From positions 1 to 54,495 of the forward strand of contig JALHRP010000022.1 of NCBI GenBank assembly GCA_022841365.1: a stretch of DNA of 54,495 nt. Reading direction: 5' to 3'. Below, piece after piece: positions 9,197-16,690 of this stretch. Both the position numbers and the translations under genes were made by a program. Each line of letters starts with the position of its first letter. The stretch's first letter is position 1. The notes under the pieces were generated by a model. It worked only from the letters and a program-made list of their open reading frames with translations, searched no databases and had not been told where the DNA came from. The stretch comes from Chitinophagaceae bacterium (GTDB lineage Bacteria; Bacteroidota; Bacteroidia; Chitinophagales; Chitinophagaceae).

Positions 9197-10912
9197 GTGA
9201 AAAAAAAGAATCGCACAGCCATTTTCAGTTTTCTTCTGCTTGTGTTACTGTTTCAAACAGCAACTGTTCAATCACAATCGTTTCATAACGGTGAGCAACT
9301 CACAAGACAGGACACCCTGCGTGGATCAATTACAGCAGAACGTGCATGGTGGGATGTAATTAAATATGAACTGGCAGTAACGCCCAACTTTTTAGATTTC
9401 ACCATCAGCGGAAGCAATACCATTTATTTTAAACTGGTAAAAAAGAAAGGTGCACGTATGCAGATTGATCTGCAGGATCCCTTAATCATTGACAGTGCAA
9501 TCTTAAACGGAGTTGCATTGAATTTTACACACGAAGGAAATGTGTGGTATATCGAAATGCCCAAACGCAGAATGCCAAAGACGCTTACTGCAGACAAAGA
9601 CCTTCATCAACTTCATCTTGTTTATCATGGTGTGCCAAAGCCGGCATTGCGTGCACCATGGGATGGTGGCATTGTATGGAAAAAAGATAAGAATGGTAAC
9701 CCATGGATTAATGTTGCCTGCCAGGGTTTAGGAGCAAGTGTGTGGTGGCCATGCAAAGATCACCAGAGCGATGAACCGGATAAAGGTGTACGCATCAGTG
9801 TTACTGTTCCGGATACGCTTACAAATATTTCGAACGGACGTTTACAGCAAACGGTTGCAGACGGCAAAGGAAATAAAACATGGACATGGATTGTTACACA
9901 GCCCATCAATTTATATAGTGTTACAATGAATGTGGGCAAGTATGCACATTTCAGCGATACACTGCAGGGTGAAAACGGGAAACTTGATCTTGATTATTAT
10001 GTGCTCGATTACAATCTTGCTAAAGCCAAAAAACATTTTGAACAGGTGAAGCCCATGCTTCGTGCTTTTGAATACTGGTTTGGCCCCTATCCCTTTTATG
10101 AAGATGGATACAAGCTGGTAGAAAGTCATCATCTCGGTATGGAACACCAGAGTGCAGTTGCTTACGGTAACGAATACATGAACGGTTATAAAGGAAACGA
10201 TCTGAGCGGCTCCGGTTGGGGATTGAAATGGGATTTCATTATTGTTCATGAAAGTGGTCATGAATGGTATGGCAACAACATCAGCACAAAAGATATTGCA
10301 GATATGTGGGTGCATGAAGGATTTACAAACTACAGCGAAACGCTTTACACTGATTACCTGTTTGGGACGGATGCAGGAAATGCTTATGCACAAGGCATCC
10401 GTAGAAATATCCAAAACGATATTCCGATTATTGGTAAATACAATGTAAACAAAGAAGGCAGCGGCGATATGTATCCGAAAGCTGCTAACATGATTCATAT
10501 GGTGCGGCAAATTATTGGAGATAAAAGTACCTTTCGCATGTTGCTGCGAGATATGAATGAAAAATACCGGCACAAAACAGTAACCAGTGCCGAGATAGAA
10601 GATTTCATTTCGAAACGTACGGGATATAATCTGAGTAAAGTGTTTGATCAATACCTGCGTACTACACAGGTGCCCACACTGGAATACTATATTACAACTG
10701 AAGCTGGCACACAGGTTTTAAATTATCGCTGGGCTAATTGTGTGAAAGGATTTAATATGCCCATTTTACTGCCCGGAAACAGCAATCCAAAATATGGTTT
10801 GATGCTGGCTACTGAAAACTGGCAAAAAATGCGGACTAATTTTAAAGAAGGCGAAGACATCAGTAAACTGATGGACAGAAATTTTTATGTGACTTATAAA
10901 AAGATAAAATAG
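9197..10912 (+). CDS. Secreted M1-family metallopeptidase
   Basis: 571 residues with a cleavable signal peptide (hydrophobic run ending VQSQS). The gluzincin zinc site is intact: HESGHEW near residue 352 and the third ligand in VHEGFTNYSE 18 residues on. The exopeptidase motif reads GMEHQ, where canonical M1 enzymes have GAMEN. The N-terminal beta domain (about 40-250) binds the substrate N-terminus in this family. The protein is shorter than 850-residue aminopeptidase N because it lacks the large C-terminal helical domain. It probably trims peptides in the periplasm or outside. The neighbouring peptide-binding lipoprotein is suggestive but transcribed the other way. Confidence 0.92.
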   Translation: MKKKNRTAIFSFLLLVLLFQTATVQSQSFHNGEQLTRQDTLRGSITAERAWWDVIKYELAVTPNFLDFTISGSNTIYFKLVKKKGARMQIDLQDPLIIDSAILNGVALNFTHEGNVWYIEMPKRRMPKTLTADKDLHQLHLVYHGVPKPALRAPWDGGIVWKKDKNGNPWINVACQGLGASVWWPCKDHQSDEPDKGVRISVTVPDTLTNISNGRLQQTVADGKGNKTWTWIVTQPINLYSVTMNVGKYAHFSDTLQGENGKLDLDYYVLDYNLAKAKKHFEQVKPMLRAFEYWFGPYPFYEDGYKLVESHHLGMEHQSAVAYGNEYMNGYKGNDLSGSGWGLKWDFIIVHESGHEWYGNNISTKDIADMWVHEGFTNYSETLYTDYLFGTDAGNAYAQGIRRNIQNDIPIIGKYNVNKEGSGDMYPKAANMIHMVRQIIGDKSTFRMLLRDMNEKYRHKTVTSAEIEDFISKRTGYNLSKVFDQYLRTTQVPTLEYYITTEAGTQVLNYRWANCVKGFNMPILLPGNSNPKYGLMLATENWQKMRTNFKEGEDISKLMDRNFYVTYKKIK

Positions 10913-11007
10913 TTGAATGTTTCAGGTTGATTGTTTAATGTTGCCAAATCAGTAAGGCATCTGTTAAACAGTAAGCAACCTGAAACGCTACACATTCAAC
11001 ATTAAAC
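10912..11007. repeat. Imperfect inverted repeat between the M1 peptidase and flippase genes
   Basis: GTTGAATGT plus TTCAGGTTG at 10912-10929 are mirrored at 10976-11000 (CAACCTGAAAC, CACATTCAAC). The inner GTTTAATGTTG at 10933-10943 is mirrored by CAACATTAAAC at 10997-11007. The two inverted pairs overlap, so only one can pair at a time. The composition matches the low-complexity repeats seen in other gaps of this window. There is no T-run, so it is not a classic terminator. Confidence 0.6.
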
Positions 11008-11016
11008 CCGTCATTA

Positions 11017-12525
11017 ATGGGACAAATCAGGAAACAAGCCATTATCTCCAGTATTGTTATTTACATAGGCTTTTTTGTTGGTTTTATTAATACCTGGTTA
11101 TTTACCAAGAACGGGATTTTTTTACCGCAAGAATATGCACTGACCCGTTTGTTTTTTGATGTAGGACAAATCATGTATGCTGTTGCAAGCCTTGGTTCCA
11201 TTTCAGTTATTTATAAATTCTTCCCTTATTATAAAGATAACCTTGCACCTGAGGAAAATGATTTGGCAACATGGGTGCTTATTACATCACTCATTGGTTT
11301 TTTACTGGTAATTATTGGCGGATTGATCTTTGAACCACTGATTGTACAAAAATTCTCGGGCCGTTCACCATTATTTGTTGATTATTATAAATGGGTATTC
11401 CCGTTTGGGTTGGGACTTTTATTGTTTACACTTTTAGAAACACTGAGTAATAATGCAAGAAAAACCATCTACCCTTCTTTTCTCCGTGAAACGGGTTTCA
11501 GATTAATCACCACGCTACTGATTGTATTGTTCCTGTTTAACACAATCAGCTTCGATCTGTTCATTAAATTATTTGCATTTAGTTTTCTTGTAACCACTTT
11601 CCTACTTGGTATTTCACTGTTTAAAAACGGTCATTTGTCTTTCACGTTCAAGTTGAGCCGTGTAACAAAAAAGTTTAAAGGAAAGATGCTCACACTGGCC
11701 GGCTTTGTTTTTACCGGACAGGTGATTTACATTTTAGCGCAAGTGATGGACAGTATTTTTATTGCCAGTTTAATGGGGTTGATCCCAACCGGTATTTTTG
11801 CACTTTCCTCCTATATCGCCAACCTCATTCAAATTCCGCAACGCAGTATGATCTCCATTACATTGCCTGCATTGTCGCAGGCATGGAAAGATAAAAACAT
11901 GCCGGAGATTGAACGTATCTACAAGCGATCATCCATTAATCTGTTGCTGGCGGCGCTGTTTATCTTTGGAGGTATTTGGCTCAATATTGAAGATGCATTT
12001 CGCCTGCTTGATATTCAATCGGAATATACAACGGGATTAACCGTCATCTTTATCCTTAGTATTTCTCGGATTATTGATGCTGGTACAGGAGTTAATTCAC
12101 AGATCCTGATGACATCCACTCAATGGAAGTTTGAATTTTTAACAGGTGTATTGCTCTTATCAATCAGCTTACCGTTGAACTATGTGCTCATTAAAAAATT
12201 TGGTATTGAAGGAAGTGCTTATGCAAATCTCATATCGTTCAGCATATATAATTTCATTCGTTATTTTTTTCTTTGGAAGCGTTTTCAACTGCAACCCTTC
12301 AGCAGTAAAACAATACTGAGTATTGTAACTGCCGTTGGCGCTTACTTCATCAGCTTTTATTTTTTTCAGGAAATGAGCGGATGGATGGGTATTATTCTGA
12401 GAAGCACAGTATTCACCATTCTATACTTCAGCAGCATCTTTGCATTAAAGCTTACACCTGATGCGATGCAGTTGGCAGAAATAGCGAAAAAGCGTTTCAA
12501 TCCCCCTTCCCCTAAAGGGGAGTAA
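11017..12525 (+). CDS. Polysaccharide flippase (Wzx/MATE-type, MOP superfamily)
   Basis: 502 residues with about 12-14 hydrophobic helices throughout. It starts with a short basic segment (MGQIRKQAIISSIVIYIGFF) typical of PST/Wzx-type exporters. These inner-membrane proteins flip lipid-linked saccharides, or in MurJ-like members lipid II. The substrate cannot be read from sequence, and no glycosyltransferase cluster is adjacent. The last residues NPPSPKGE are encoded by a G/C-run hairpin repeat, so the native C-terminus was probably replaced or extended by that repeat. The gene is convergent with hisA. Confidence 0.85.
   Translation: MGQIRKQAIISSIVIYIGFFVGFINTWLFTKNGIFLPQEYALTRLFFDVGQIMYAVASLGSISVIYKFFPYYKDNLAPEENDLATWVLITSLIGFLLVIIGGLIFEPLIVQKFSGRSPLFVDYYKWVFPFGLGLLLFTLLETLSNNARKTIYPSFLRETGFRLITTLLIVLFLFNTISFDLFIKLFAFSFLVTTFLLGISLFKNGHLSFTFKLSRVTKKFKGKMLTLAGFVFTGQVIYILAQVMDSIFIASLMGLIPTGIFALSSYIANLIQIPQRSMISITLPALSQAWKDKNMPEIERIYKRSSINLLLAALFIFGGIWLNIEDAFRLLDIQSEYTTGLTVIFILSISRIIDAGTGVNSQILMTSTQWKFEFLTGVLLLSISLPLNYVLIKKFGIEGSAYANLISFSIYNFIRYFFLWKRFQLQPFSSKTILSIVTAVGAYFISFYFFQEMSGWMGIILRSTVFTILYFSSIFALKLTPDAMQLAEIAKKRFNPPSPKGE
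12502..12522 (+). repeat. G/C-run hairpin repeat at the 3' end of the flippase gene
   Basis: The sequence is CCCCCTT followed by CCCCTAAAGGGGAG. It supplies the final codons of the flippase (PPSPKGE). The core pairs TCCCCT with AGGGGA around two or so bases. It has no T-run, so I read it as a member of the dispersed repeat family, not as a terminator. Confidence 0.8.
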
Positions 12526-12537
12526 TACAATCCCCGA

Positions 12538-13308
12538 CTATGAGTTAAACCGTTTTAACTCATTCAATGTAACTCTGCCTTCATAAATGGCTTTGCCCAC
12601 GATGGCACCATTGCAGCCGATCTCCGCTAATTCGTCCAGGTCTTTCATAGAGCTTACACCGCCGCTGGCAATGAAATGCAATTCGGGAAATTTTTGAATG
12701 ATGTTTTTGTAGAGTTCTGTTGATGGGCCTTCGAGACGACCATCTTTGCTTACATCGGTGCAGAATATCTGTTGCACCCCATGATTGATATATTTTTCGA
12801 TAAAGTCGTAGATCCAGACATCCGTTGTTTCGAGCCAGCCACCAACAGCAATTTTTTCATTCTTTACATCAGCACCCAATAAAAATTTATCTGCTCCAAA
12901 TTGTTGCAACCAGCTTACAAATTTCGCTTCATCTTTTACAGCAATGCTTCCAACTGTTGCGAATTCGGCACCAGAGTTGAGAACTATTTTTACATCTTCT
13001 TCCTGTTTAATACCACCGCCAAAGTCAATGATGAGTGAGGTTTTAGAAGTGATGGCTTCTAATACTTTCCAATTTTTAACTGCACCCGCTTTTGCACCAT
13101 CAAGATCAACCAAGTGCAAACGCTGCAATCCTGCATCTTCAAATTCCTTGGCTACTTCTAAAGGATGTTCGTTGTAAATTTTCTTTTGTGAATAGTCGCC
13201 TTCGGTTAAACGTACACATTTACCGTCAATGATGTCTATAGCCGGAATGATCTGAAGCCCCCCCGCCCCTAAAGGGGAGCTGGTAGCTGTACTATTTTCT
13301 TTCAACAT
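12538..13308 (-). CDS. hisA: 1-(5-phosphoribosyl)-5-[(5-phosphoribosylamino)methylideneamino]imidazole-4-carboxamide isomerase (ProFAR isomerase)
   Basis: The (beta/alpha)8 barrel is complete from IIPAIDIIDGKCVRL, with catalytic aspartates in PAIDI and in CTDVSKDG and phosphate-binding loops FGGGI and ASGGVSS. It catalyses the fourth step of histidine biosynthesis. Native HisA starts at about MQIIPAID. Here the only usable ATG (13308) lies 17-18 codons earlier, inside the tail of a DUF559 gene, and residues about 9-17 (SSPLGAGG) are encoded by a G/C-run hairpin. The frame stays open upstream to a TGA at 13432. hisH lies upstream in the same direction. hisF is not here. Confidence 0.95.
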   Translation of the reverse strand: MLKENSTATSSPLGAGGLQIIPAIDIIDGKCVRLTEGDYSQKKIYNEHPLEVAKEFEDAGLQRLHLVDLDGAKAGAVKNWKVLEAITSKTSLIIDFGGGIKQEEDVKIVLNSGAEFATVGSIAVKDEAKFVSWLQQFGADKFLLGADVKNEKIAVGGWLETTDVWIYDFIEKYINHGVQQIFCTDVSKDGRLEGPSTELYKNIIQKFPELHFIASGGVSSMKDLDELAEIGCNGAIVGKAIYEGRVTLNELKRFNS

Positions 13309-13703
13309 ATTTAATACTTTGACTTTAATCTCATGAAAAACTTCTTCAAGATTGTATTTTATTTGCCCGTTAGAAAATCTTAAAAAACAAATTCCAAATG
13401 ACTCCAAATTCTTTTGGCGTATTTTATCATTTCATTTCACTTCGTCAACTTCATGAATACTGCCGTCGATTTCAATTGCCAGTTTAATCTTGTGGGCGTA
13501 AAAATCGAGCACATAGTTAGAAGCAGGATGTTGCCTTCTGAACTTTACACCAAATTGATTTTGGCGCAAATAATTGCACAGCAATTCTTCGGTATCTGTA
13601 CATCGATTTCGTAATTCTTCCGCCTTACGAAAAATCAATGGACCTGCTTTGTAAAACATATCATCTTTCATGGTCGTAATCGCCCCCTTTAGGGCTGGGG
13701 CAT
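13256..13703 (-). mobile_element. Putative mobile element: DUF559 gene bracketed by inverted G/C-run hairpins
   Basis: The left end at 13681-13703 (GCCCC, AGCCC, TAAAGGGGGC on the minus strand) and the right end at 13256-13282 (AGCTCCCCTTTAGGGG then CGGGGGGGC) are inverted copies of the same hairpin. They enclose a DUF559 coding region of about 360 bp. The unit sits exactly between hisH, whose last residues and stop are in the left end, and hisA, whose start is inside the unit. What is seen: the inverted ends, the nuclease gene and the junctions. That it moves is inference. Homologous loci without the unit would define target-site duplications. Confidence 0.55.
13309..13671 (-). pseudogene. 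DUF559 (Vsr-like) endonuclease gene interrupted by an in-frame TGA
   Basis: From the ATG at 13671 the frame gives 79 residues with the DUF559 core: RCTDTEELLCNYLR, FRRQHPASNYVLDFY and the acidic IEIDGSIH, like the PD-(D/E)XK fold of Vsr. A TGA at 13432-13434 ends it. The same frame then resumes as NDKIRQKNLESFG, ICFLRFSN and NLEEVFHEIKVKVLN, the family's C-terminal part, and runs without another stop into hisA. A single nonsense change (for example from CGA or AGA) would explain this. The product is either a shortened protein lacking the last strand and helix, or a dead gene. Confidence 0.8.
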
Positions 13704-14369
13704 AGTAAGAAAGTTTTTAAGTATCAGATCACCCACCTTAGCACTCTTCTCCGTATGAAACTGCACACCATAAAAATTATCTTTCTGCACTGCACCTGTA
13801 TATTCCAATCCGTAGTTTGAAGTTGCAATGCAATATGGATTCATTTCTGCATAATAACTATGTACATAATAGATGTAACTATGTTCGGGTACATCTTTGA
13901 ACAGATCAGTTTTCAAGTTGTAAATATCATTCCAACCAACTTGAGGGACTTTAATAACTCCCTTTAGGCCTGCCCGACTGTCAGGCGGGGTTGGGGCAAA
14001 CAACTTCACCTTTGCCGGAATAATTCCCAAACACTCCGTATCACTTTCTTCCGAATATTCAAACAACAACTGCATACCCACACAAATTCCCAATACCGGT
14101 TGCTTTAATTGTTTGATCACTTCGTCCAGTCCTTTCTCCTTCAAACTATCCATGGCACTTCGTGCAGCGCCCACACCGGGAAAGATCACTTTATCAGCAG
14201 CAAATAATTCATCTTTATCATCCGTCACTTTTGCATCAACACCCAAGCGTTCCAATGCAAACAGCACCGACTGAATATTTCCTGCGTTGTATTTTACAAT
14301 TGCTATGTTGCCCCCTCCGCCCCCTGAAGGGGGAACTGGAAAGACTCTGCTATTTTCTGCTGTAATCAT
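13689..14369 (-). CDS. hisH: Imidazole glycerol phosphate synthase, glutaminase subunit
   Basis: Class I glutamine amidotransferase, with the oxyanion region FPGVGAA, nucleophile Cys in GICVGMQLLF and the His-x-Glu pair in VQFHTEKS. It hydrolyses glutamine and channels ammonia to HisF. At 226 residues it exceeds the usual roughly 195-205. Three repeat-encoded parts account for the excess: residues about 8-20 (VFPVPPSGGGGG) before the native start NIAIVKYNAGN, about 124-137 (APTPPDSRAGLKGV), and the last residues MPQP with the stop codon. No methionine follows the N-terminal insertion, so translation must include it. It is followed by the DUF559 element and hisA. Confidence 0.95.
   Translation of the reverse strand: MITAENSRVFPVPPSGGGGGNIAIVKYNAGNIQSVLFALERLGVDAKVTDDKDELFAADKVIFPGVGAARSAMDSLKEKGLDEVIKQLKQPVLGICVGMQLLFEYSEESDTECLGIIPAKVKLFAPTPPDSRAGLKGVIKVPQVGWNDIYNLKTDLFKDVPEHSYIYYVHSYYAEMNPYCIATSNYGLEYTGAVQKDNFYGVQFHTEKSAKVGDLILKNFLTMPQP
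13957..13997 (-). repeat. G/C-run hairpin repeat inside hisH
   Basis: On the coding strand GCCCCAACCCC, CCTGACAGTCGGGCAGG and CCTAAAGGGAG form a longer variant of the repeat with an extra inner inverted segment. It is read in frame as APTPPDSRAGLKG and lies between LFA and VIKVPQVGW of HisH. Confidence 0.8.
14310..14339 (-). repeat. G/C-run hairpin repeat in the hisH N-terminal codons
   Basis: The plus strand reads CCCCCTCCG then CCCCCTGAAGGGGGAACTGG. It is translated on the minus strand as PVPPSGGGGG, immediately before the native HisH start NIAIVKYN. Confidence 0.85.
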
Positions 14370-14409
14370 TTTTCAAAATTCAATTTCATTTTTAACTTTA
14401 AGCTCATTA

Positions 14410-14482
14410 GCGGAAGTAGCTCATTTGGTAGAGCATCAGCTTCCCAAGCTGAGGGTGGCGGGTTCGAGCCCCGTCTTCCGCT
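14410..14482 (+). tRNA. tRNA-Gly (anticodon CCC)
   Basis: A 73-nt cloverleaf: acceptor GCGGAAG/CTTCCGC, D-arm with GTAGAGC, anticodon stem TCAGC/GCTGA with loop TTCCCAA (anticodon CCC), T-arm with GGTTCGAGCCCC and discriminator T. CCA is not encoded, unlike the tRNA-Ser in this window. It lies on the plus strand between two minus-strand genes. Confidence 0.95.
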
Positions 14483-14488
14483 CATTGT

Positions 14489-14574
14489 CTGAACTGGGAC
14501 AAGTGAGATATTTGTGATTTATGGGATGGCAGCTCATCCCAAACATCTCATCCATCCTGTAAATCACAGTTCAG
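14489..14574. repeat. Long imperfect palindromic repeat after tRNA-Gly, overlapping the trpA stop
   Basis: The left arm CTGAACTG...GTGATTTATGGGATG pairs with the right arm CATCCTGTAAATCACAGTTCAG. A partial copy of the right arm (CTCATCCCAA, CACAGTTCAGA) lies at 18714-18757, just past trpF. Its outermost TGA on the minus strand serves as the trpA stop codon. It could also end transcription from either side, but it has no T-run. Confidence 0.8.
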
Positions 14575-15359
14575 ATAATTGTTTTCAAAAAATTCTTTGT
14601 TGTTGCTGCCACATCATTCGTTCCTTCCAATGCCTTAATGTACGCTGTTCCAATGATTGCACCATTCGAATGTGAACATGCCGTATCAAATGTTTGTTTA
14701 TCCTTAATACCAAAACCCACCAACACAGGATTGCTCAACTGCATGGCCTGCAGTTTTTGTAAGTATGTATTTACATCCGTCATGTTCTTATCGCTGCCTG
14801 TCGTAGAGGATGATGAAACTGCATATAAAAAACCTGTGCTCAAGCTGTCTAATTTTTTAATCCGTTCATCACTTGTTTCAGGTGTAACAAGGAAAATGAA
14901 ATCAAGACCGTATTGTTTGATGAAAGCACCATACTCTGTTTCAAATTCATACTCCGGTAAATCAGGTAAGATCAATCCATCCACACCAACGGCCGCCGCC
15001 TCCTTACAAAAACGCTCAAAGCCATATTGTAATACCGGATTCATGTAACCCATTAAAATGATGGGCACATTAATTTCTTTCCGTGCATCTTTCAATTGCG
15101 CAAATAACGTTTCAATCGTCATGCCATTTGCCAAAGCAACTAAGCCACTGTTCTGTATCACCGGACCATCTGCCAACGGATCGCTGTACGGCATTCCTAA
15201 CTCAATTAAATCTGCACCATTGTCTTGTAATGCTTTCATTACGTCCAATGTACTGTCCAGCTGCGGATAGCCTGCGGTGCAGTAGACGTTGAGAATACGT
15301 TGCCCCCCCGCCCCTGAAGGGGTGCTTTGAAACAGTTTGGTAATTCTAGATTCACCCAT
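14571..15359 (-). CDS. trpA: Tryptophan synthase alpha chain
   Basis: 262 residues. The catalytic glutamate and aspartate are in DLIELGMPYSDPLADGP, and GFGIKDKQTF and NGAIIGTAYIKAL are phosphate-binding segments. It cleaves indole-3-glycerol phosphate and passes indole to TrpB. The native start (RITKLFQ) is kept, but residues about 12-20 (STPSGAGGQ), encoded by a G/C-run hairpin, stand where homologs have a few residues before ILNVYCTAGYP. It is the last gene of the trp operon, 55 bp after trpB. The stop TGA lies on the edge of a palindromic repeat. Confidence 0.96.
   Translation of the reverse strand: MGESRITKLFQSTPSGAGGQRILNVYCTAGYPQLDSTLDVMKALQDNGADLIELGMPYSDPLADGPVIQNSGLVALANGMTIETLFAQLKDARKEINVPIILMGYMNPVLQYGFERFCKEAAAVGVDGLILPDLPEYEFETEYGAFIKQYGLDFIFLVTPETSDERIKKLDSLSTGFLYAVSSSSTTGSDKNMTDVNTYLQKLQAMQLSNPVLVGFGIKDKQTFDTACSHSNGAIIGTAYIKALEGTNDVAATTKNFLKTII
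15301..15325 (-). repeat. G/C-run hairpin repeat in the trpA N-terminal codons
   Basis: The plus strand reads GCCCCCCCG then CCCCTGAAGGGGTGC. It is read on the minus strand as STPSGAGGQ. An oppositely oriented copy lies 66 bp away at 15391-15416. Confidence 0.85.
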
Positions 15360-15390
15360 TTTTAATAATCTTAATTGTTAGTGATGTATT

Positions 15391-15416
15391 AGCTCCCCTT
15401 TAGGGGTTGGGGGCTA
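15391..15416. repeat. G/C-run hairpin repeat at the trpB stop codon
   Basis: AGCTCCCCTTTAGGGG then TTGGGGGCTA. It begins at the trpB stop codon and forms an inverted pair with 15301-15325. The stretch between encodes the native TrpA N-terminus, so the two may be separate insertions. Confidence 0.85.
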
Positions 15417-16598
15417 CATGTTTTTCATATAAGTCGCCAAATCCTTATCCCCTCTTCCGCTCAAACAAATAATCACCTGGTCGTCTTCTTTAAACTTATA
15501 ATTGTGCAACACTGCAAACGCATGCGCTGTTTCCAATGCCGGAATAATTCCTTCCAGTCTGCTCACTTCAAACGCAGCATTCAATGCTTCATCATCTGTT
15601 GCACTTAAAAATATACCACGACCACTTTCAAACAAATTTGCATGCATCGGACCAATACCCGGGTAATCCAAACCCGCCGAAATACTATGCGGCTCCACCA
15701 CTTGTCCATCTGCAGTTTGCATCAACAAACTTTTGCTGCCGTGCAAAATACCCGGCTTGCCAAGTTGTGTTGTTGCTGCACTCATGCCACTGTTTACACC
15801 ATGACCGGCTGCTTCTACAGCAATTATCTTTACACTCAACTCATCTAAGAAATGATAGAAAGCACCGGCTGCATTACTGCCACCACCCACACATGCCATC
15901 ACATGCGTTGGTAAATCCTTGCCTGTGTGTTCTTTCAACTGCCAACGCATTTCTTCACTGATCACACTTTGAAACTTCGCCACCATATCGGGATACGGAT
16001 GCGGACCTACCACACTTCCGATGATGTAATGCGTATCGTTGGGATTATTAATCCAGTCACGAATGGCTTCATTCGTTGCATCCTTTAATGTTTTGCTGCC
16101 GCTTGTTGCAGGTATAACTGTTGCACCCAGCATTTTCATACGTGCCACATTCGGCGCCTGGCGTTCAATATCTTTTTCGCCCATATAGACAATGCATTCC
16201 ACACCTTTTAACGCACACACCGTTGCTGTTGCAACACCATGCTGACCAGCACCTGTTTCTGCAATGATGCGTTTTTTACCGAGACGTTCAGCTAATAAAA
16301 TCTGTCCAATCGTGTTATTGATCTTATGTGCACCTGTATGACAAAGATCTTCCCGCTTCAGCCAGATATTTGTGTTGAACTGTGTGCTTAACCTTTGCGC
16401 ATAAAATAACGGTGTCGGACGTCCGACATAATCCTTCAGCAACGCTCTGAACTCTTTTTGAAAAGCAGCATCGCTCATTATATCGAGGTAACGGCTCTGC
16501 AGTTCCTCCACATTCCGATGCAGCATTTCAGGAATATATGCTCCACCGAATTTTCCGTAATAACCTTGCGAAGAAGGTTTTTGATATGTTGTTTCCAT
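15414..16598 (-). CDS. trpB: Tryptophan synthase beta chain
   Basis: 394 residues, normal length. The PLP lysine is K92 in HTGAHKINNT, the PLP phosphate loop is CVGGGSNAAGAF, and the C-terminal CLSGRGDKDLATY is typical. It condenses indole with serine to tryptophan in the alpha2-beta2 complex with TrpA, encoded next. No repeat has entered its coding sequence, but one abuts the stop codon. The upstream neighbour is a non-trp hypothetical gene. Confidence 0.97.
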   Translation of the reverse strand: METTYQKPSSQGYYGKFGGAYIPEMLHRNVEELQSRYLDIMSDAAFQKEFRALLKDYVGRPTPLFYAQRLSTQFNTNIWLKREDLCHTGAHKINNTIGQILLAERLGKKRIIAETGAGQHGVATATVCALKGVECIVYMGEKDIERQAPNVARMKMLGATVIPATSGSKTLKDATNEAIRDWINNPNDTHYIIGSVVGPHPYPDMVAKFQSVISEEMRWQLKEHTGKDLPTHVMACVGGGSNAAGAFYHFLDELSVKIIAVEAAGHGVNSGMSAATTQLGKPGILHGSKSLLMQTADGQVVEPHSISAGLDYPGIGPMHANLFESGRGIFLSATDDEALNAAFEVSRLEGIIPALETAHAFAVLHNYKFKEDDQVIICLSGRGDKDLATYMKNM

Positions 16599-16690
16599 CG
16601 TTTTCTATTTTTAATAATACCGGCTTTTGTTTTTCATGGCATCAACTATTGCGTCGCAATCCTTTCATCGGTTTTGCAAAAATGAATCAG

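Noticed and set aside
9911-10651. A 246-codon open frame on the minus strand inside the M1 peptidase gene
   Set aside because: It is antisense to a well-supported peptidase with an intact zinc site, and its protein has no recognisable pattern. It is a shadow frame.
12502-12522. The G/C-run hairpin after the flippase as a terminator
   Set aside because: No T-run follows on either strand, the stem is only about 5-6 bp, and identical hairpins occur inside coding regions.
13432-13434. Recoding of the TGA between DUF559 and HisA (selenocysteine or Trp)
   Set aside because: Other genes here use TGA as an ordinary stop (for example trpA), and no SECIS-like structure was seen. A nonsense mutation is simpler.
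14287-14517. A plus-strand open frame across the hisH start and tRNA-Gly
   Set aside because: It covers the complete tRNA-Gly gene and the antisense of hisH, so it is not a protein gene.
15301-15416. The inverted hairpin pair at the trpB-trpA junction as one complete MITE
   Set aside because: The sequence between the copies encodes the native TrpA N-terminus (RITKLFQ), so two separate insertions are more likely. Kept only as two solo repeats.
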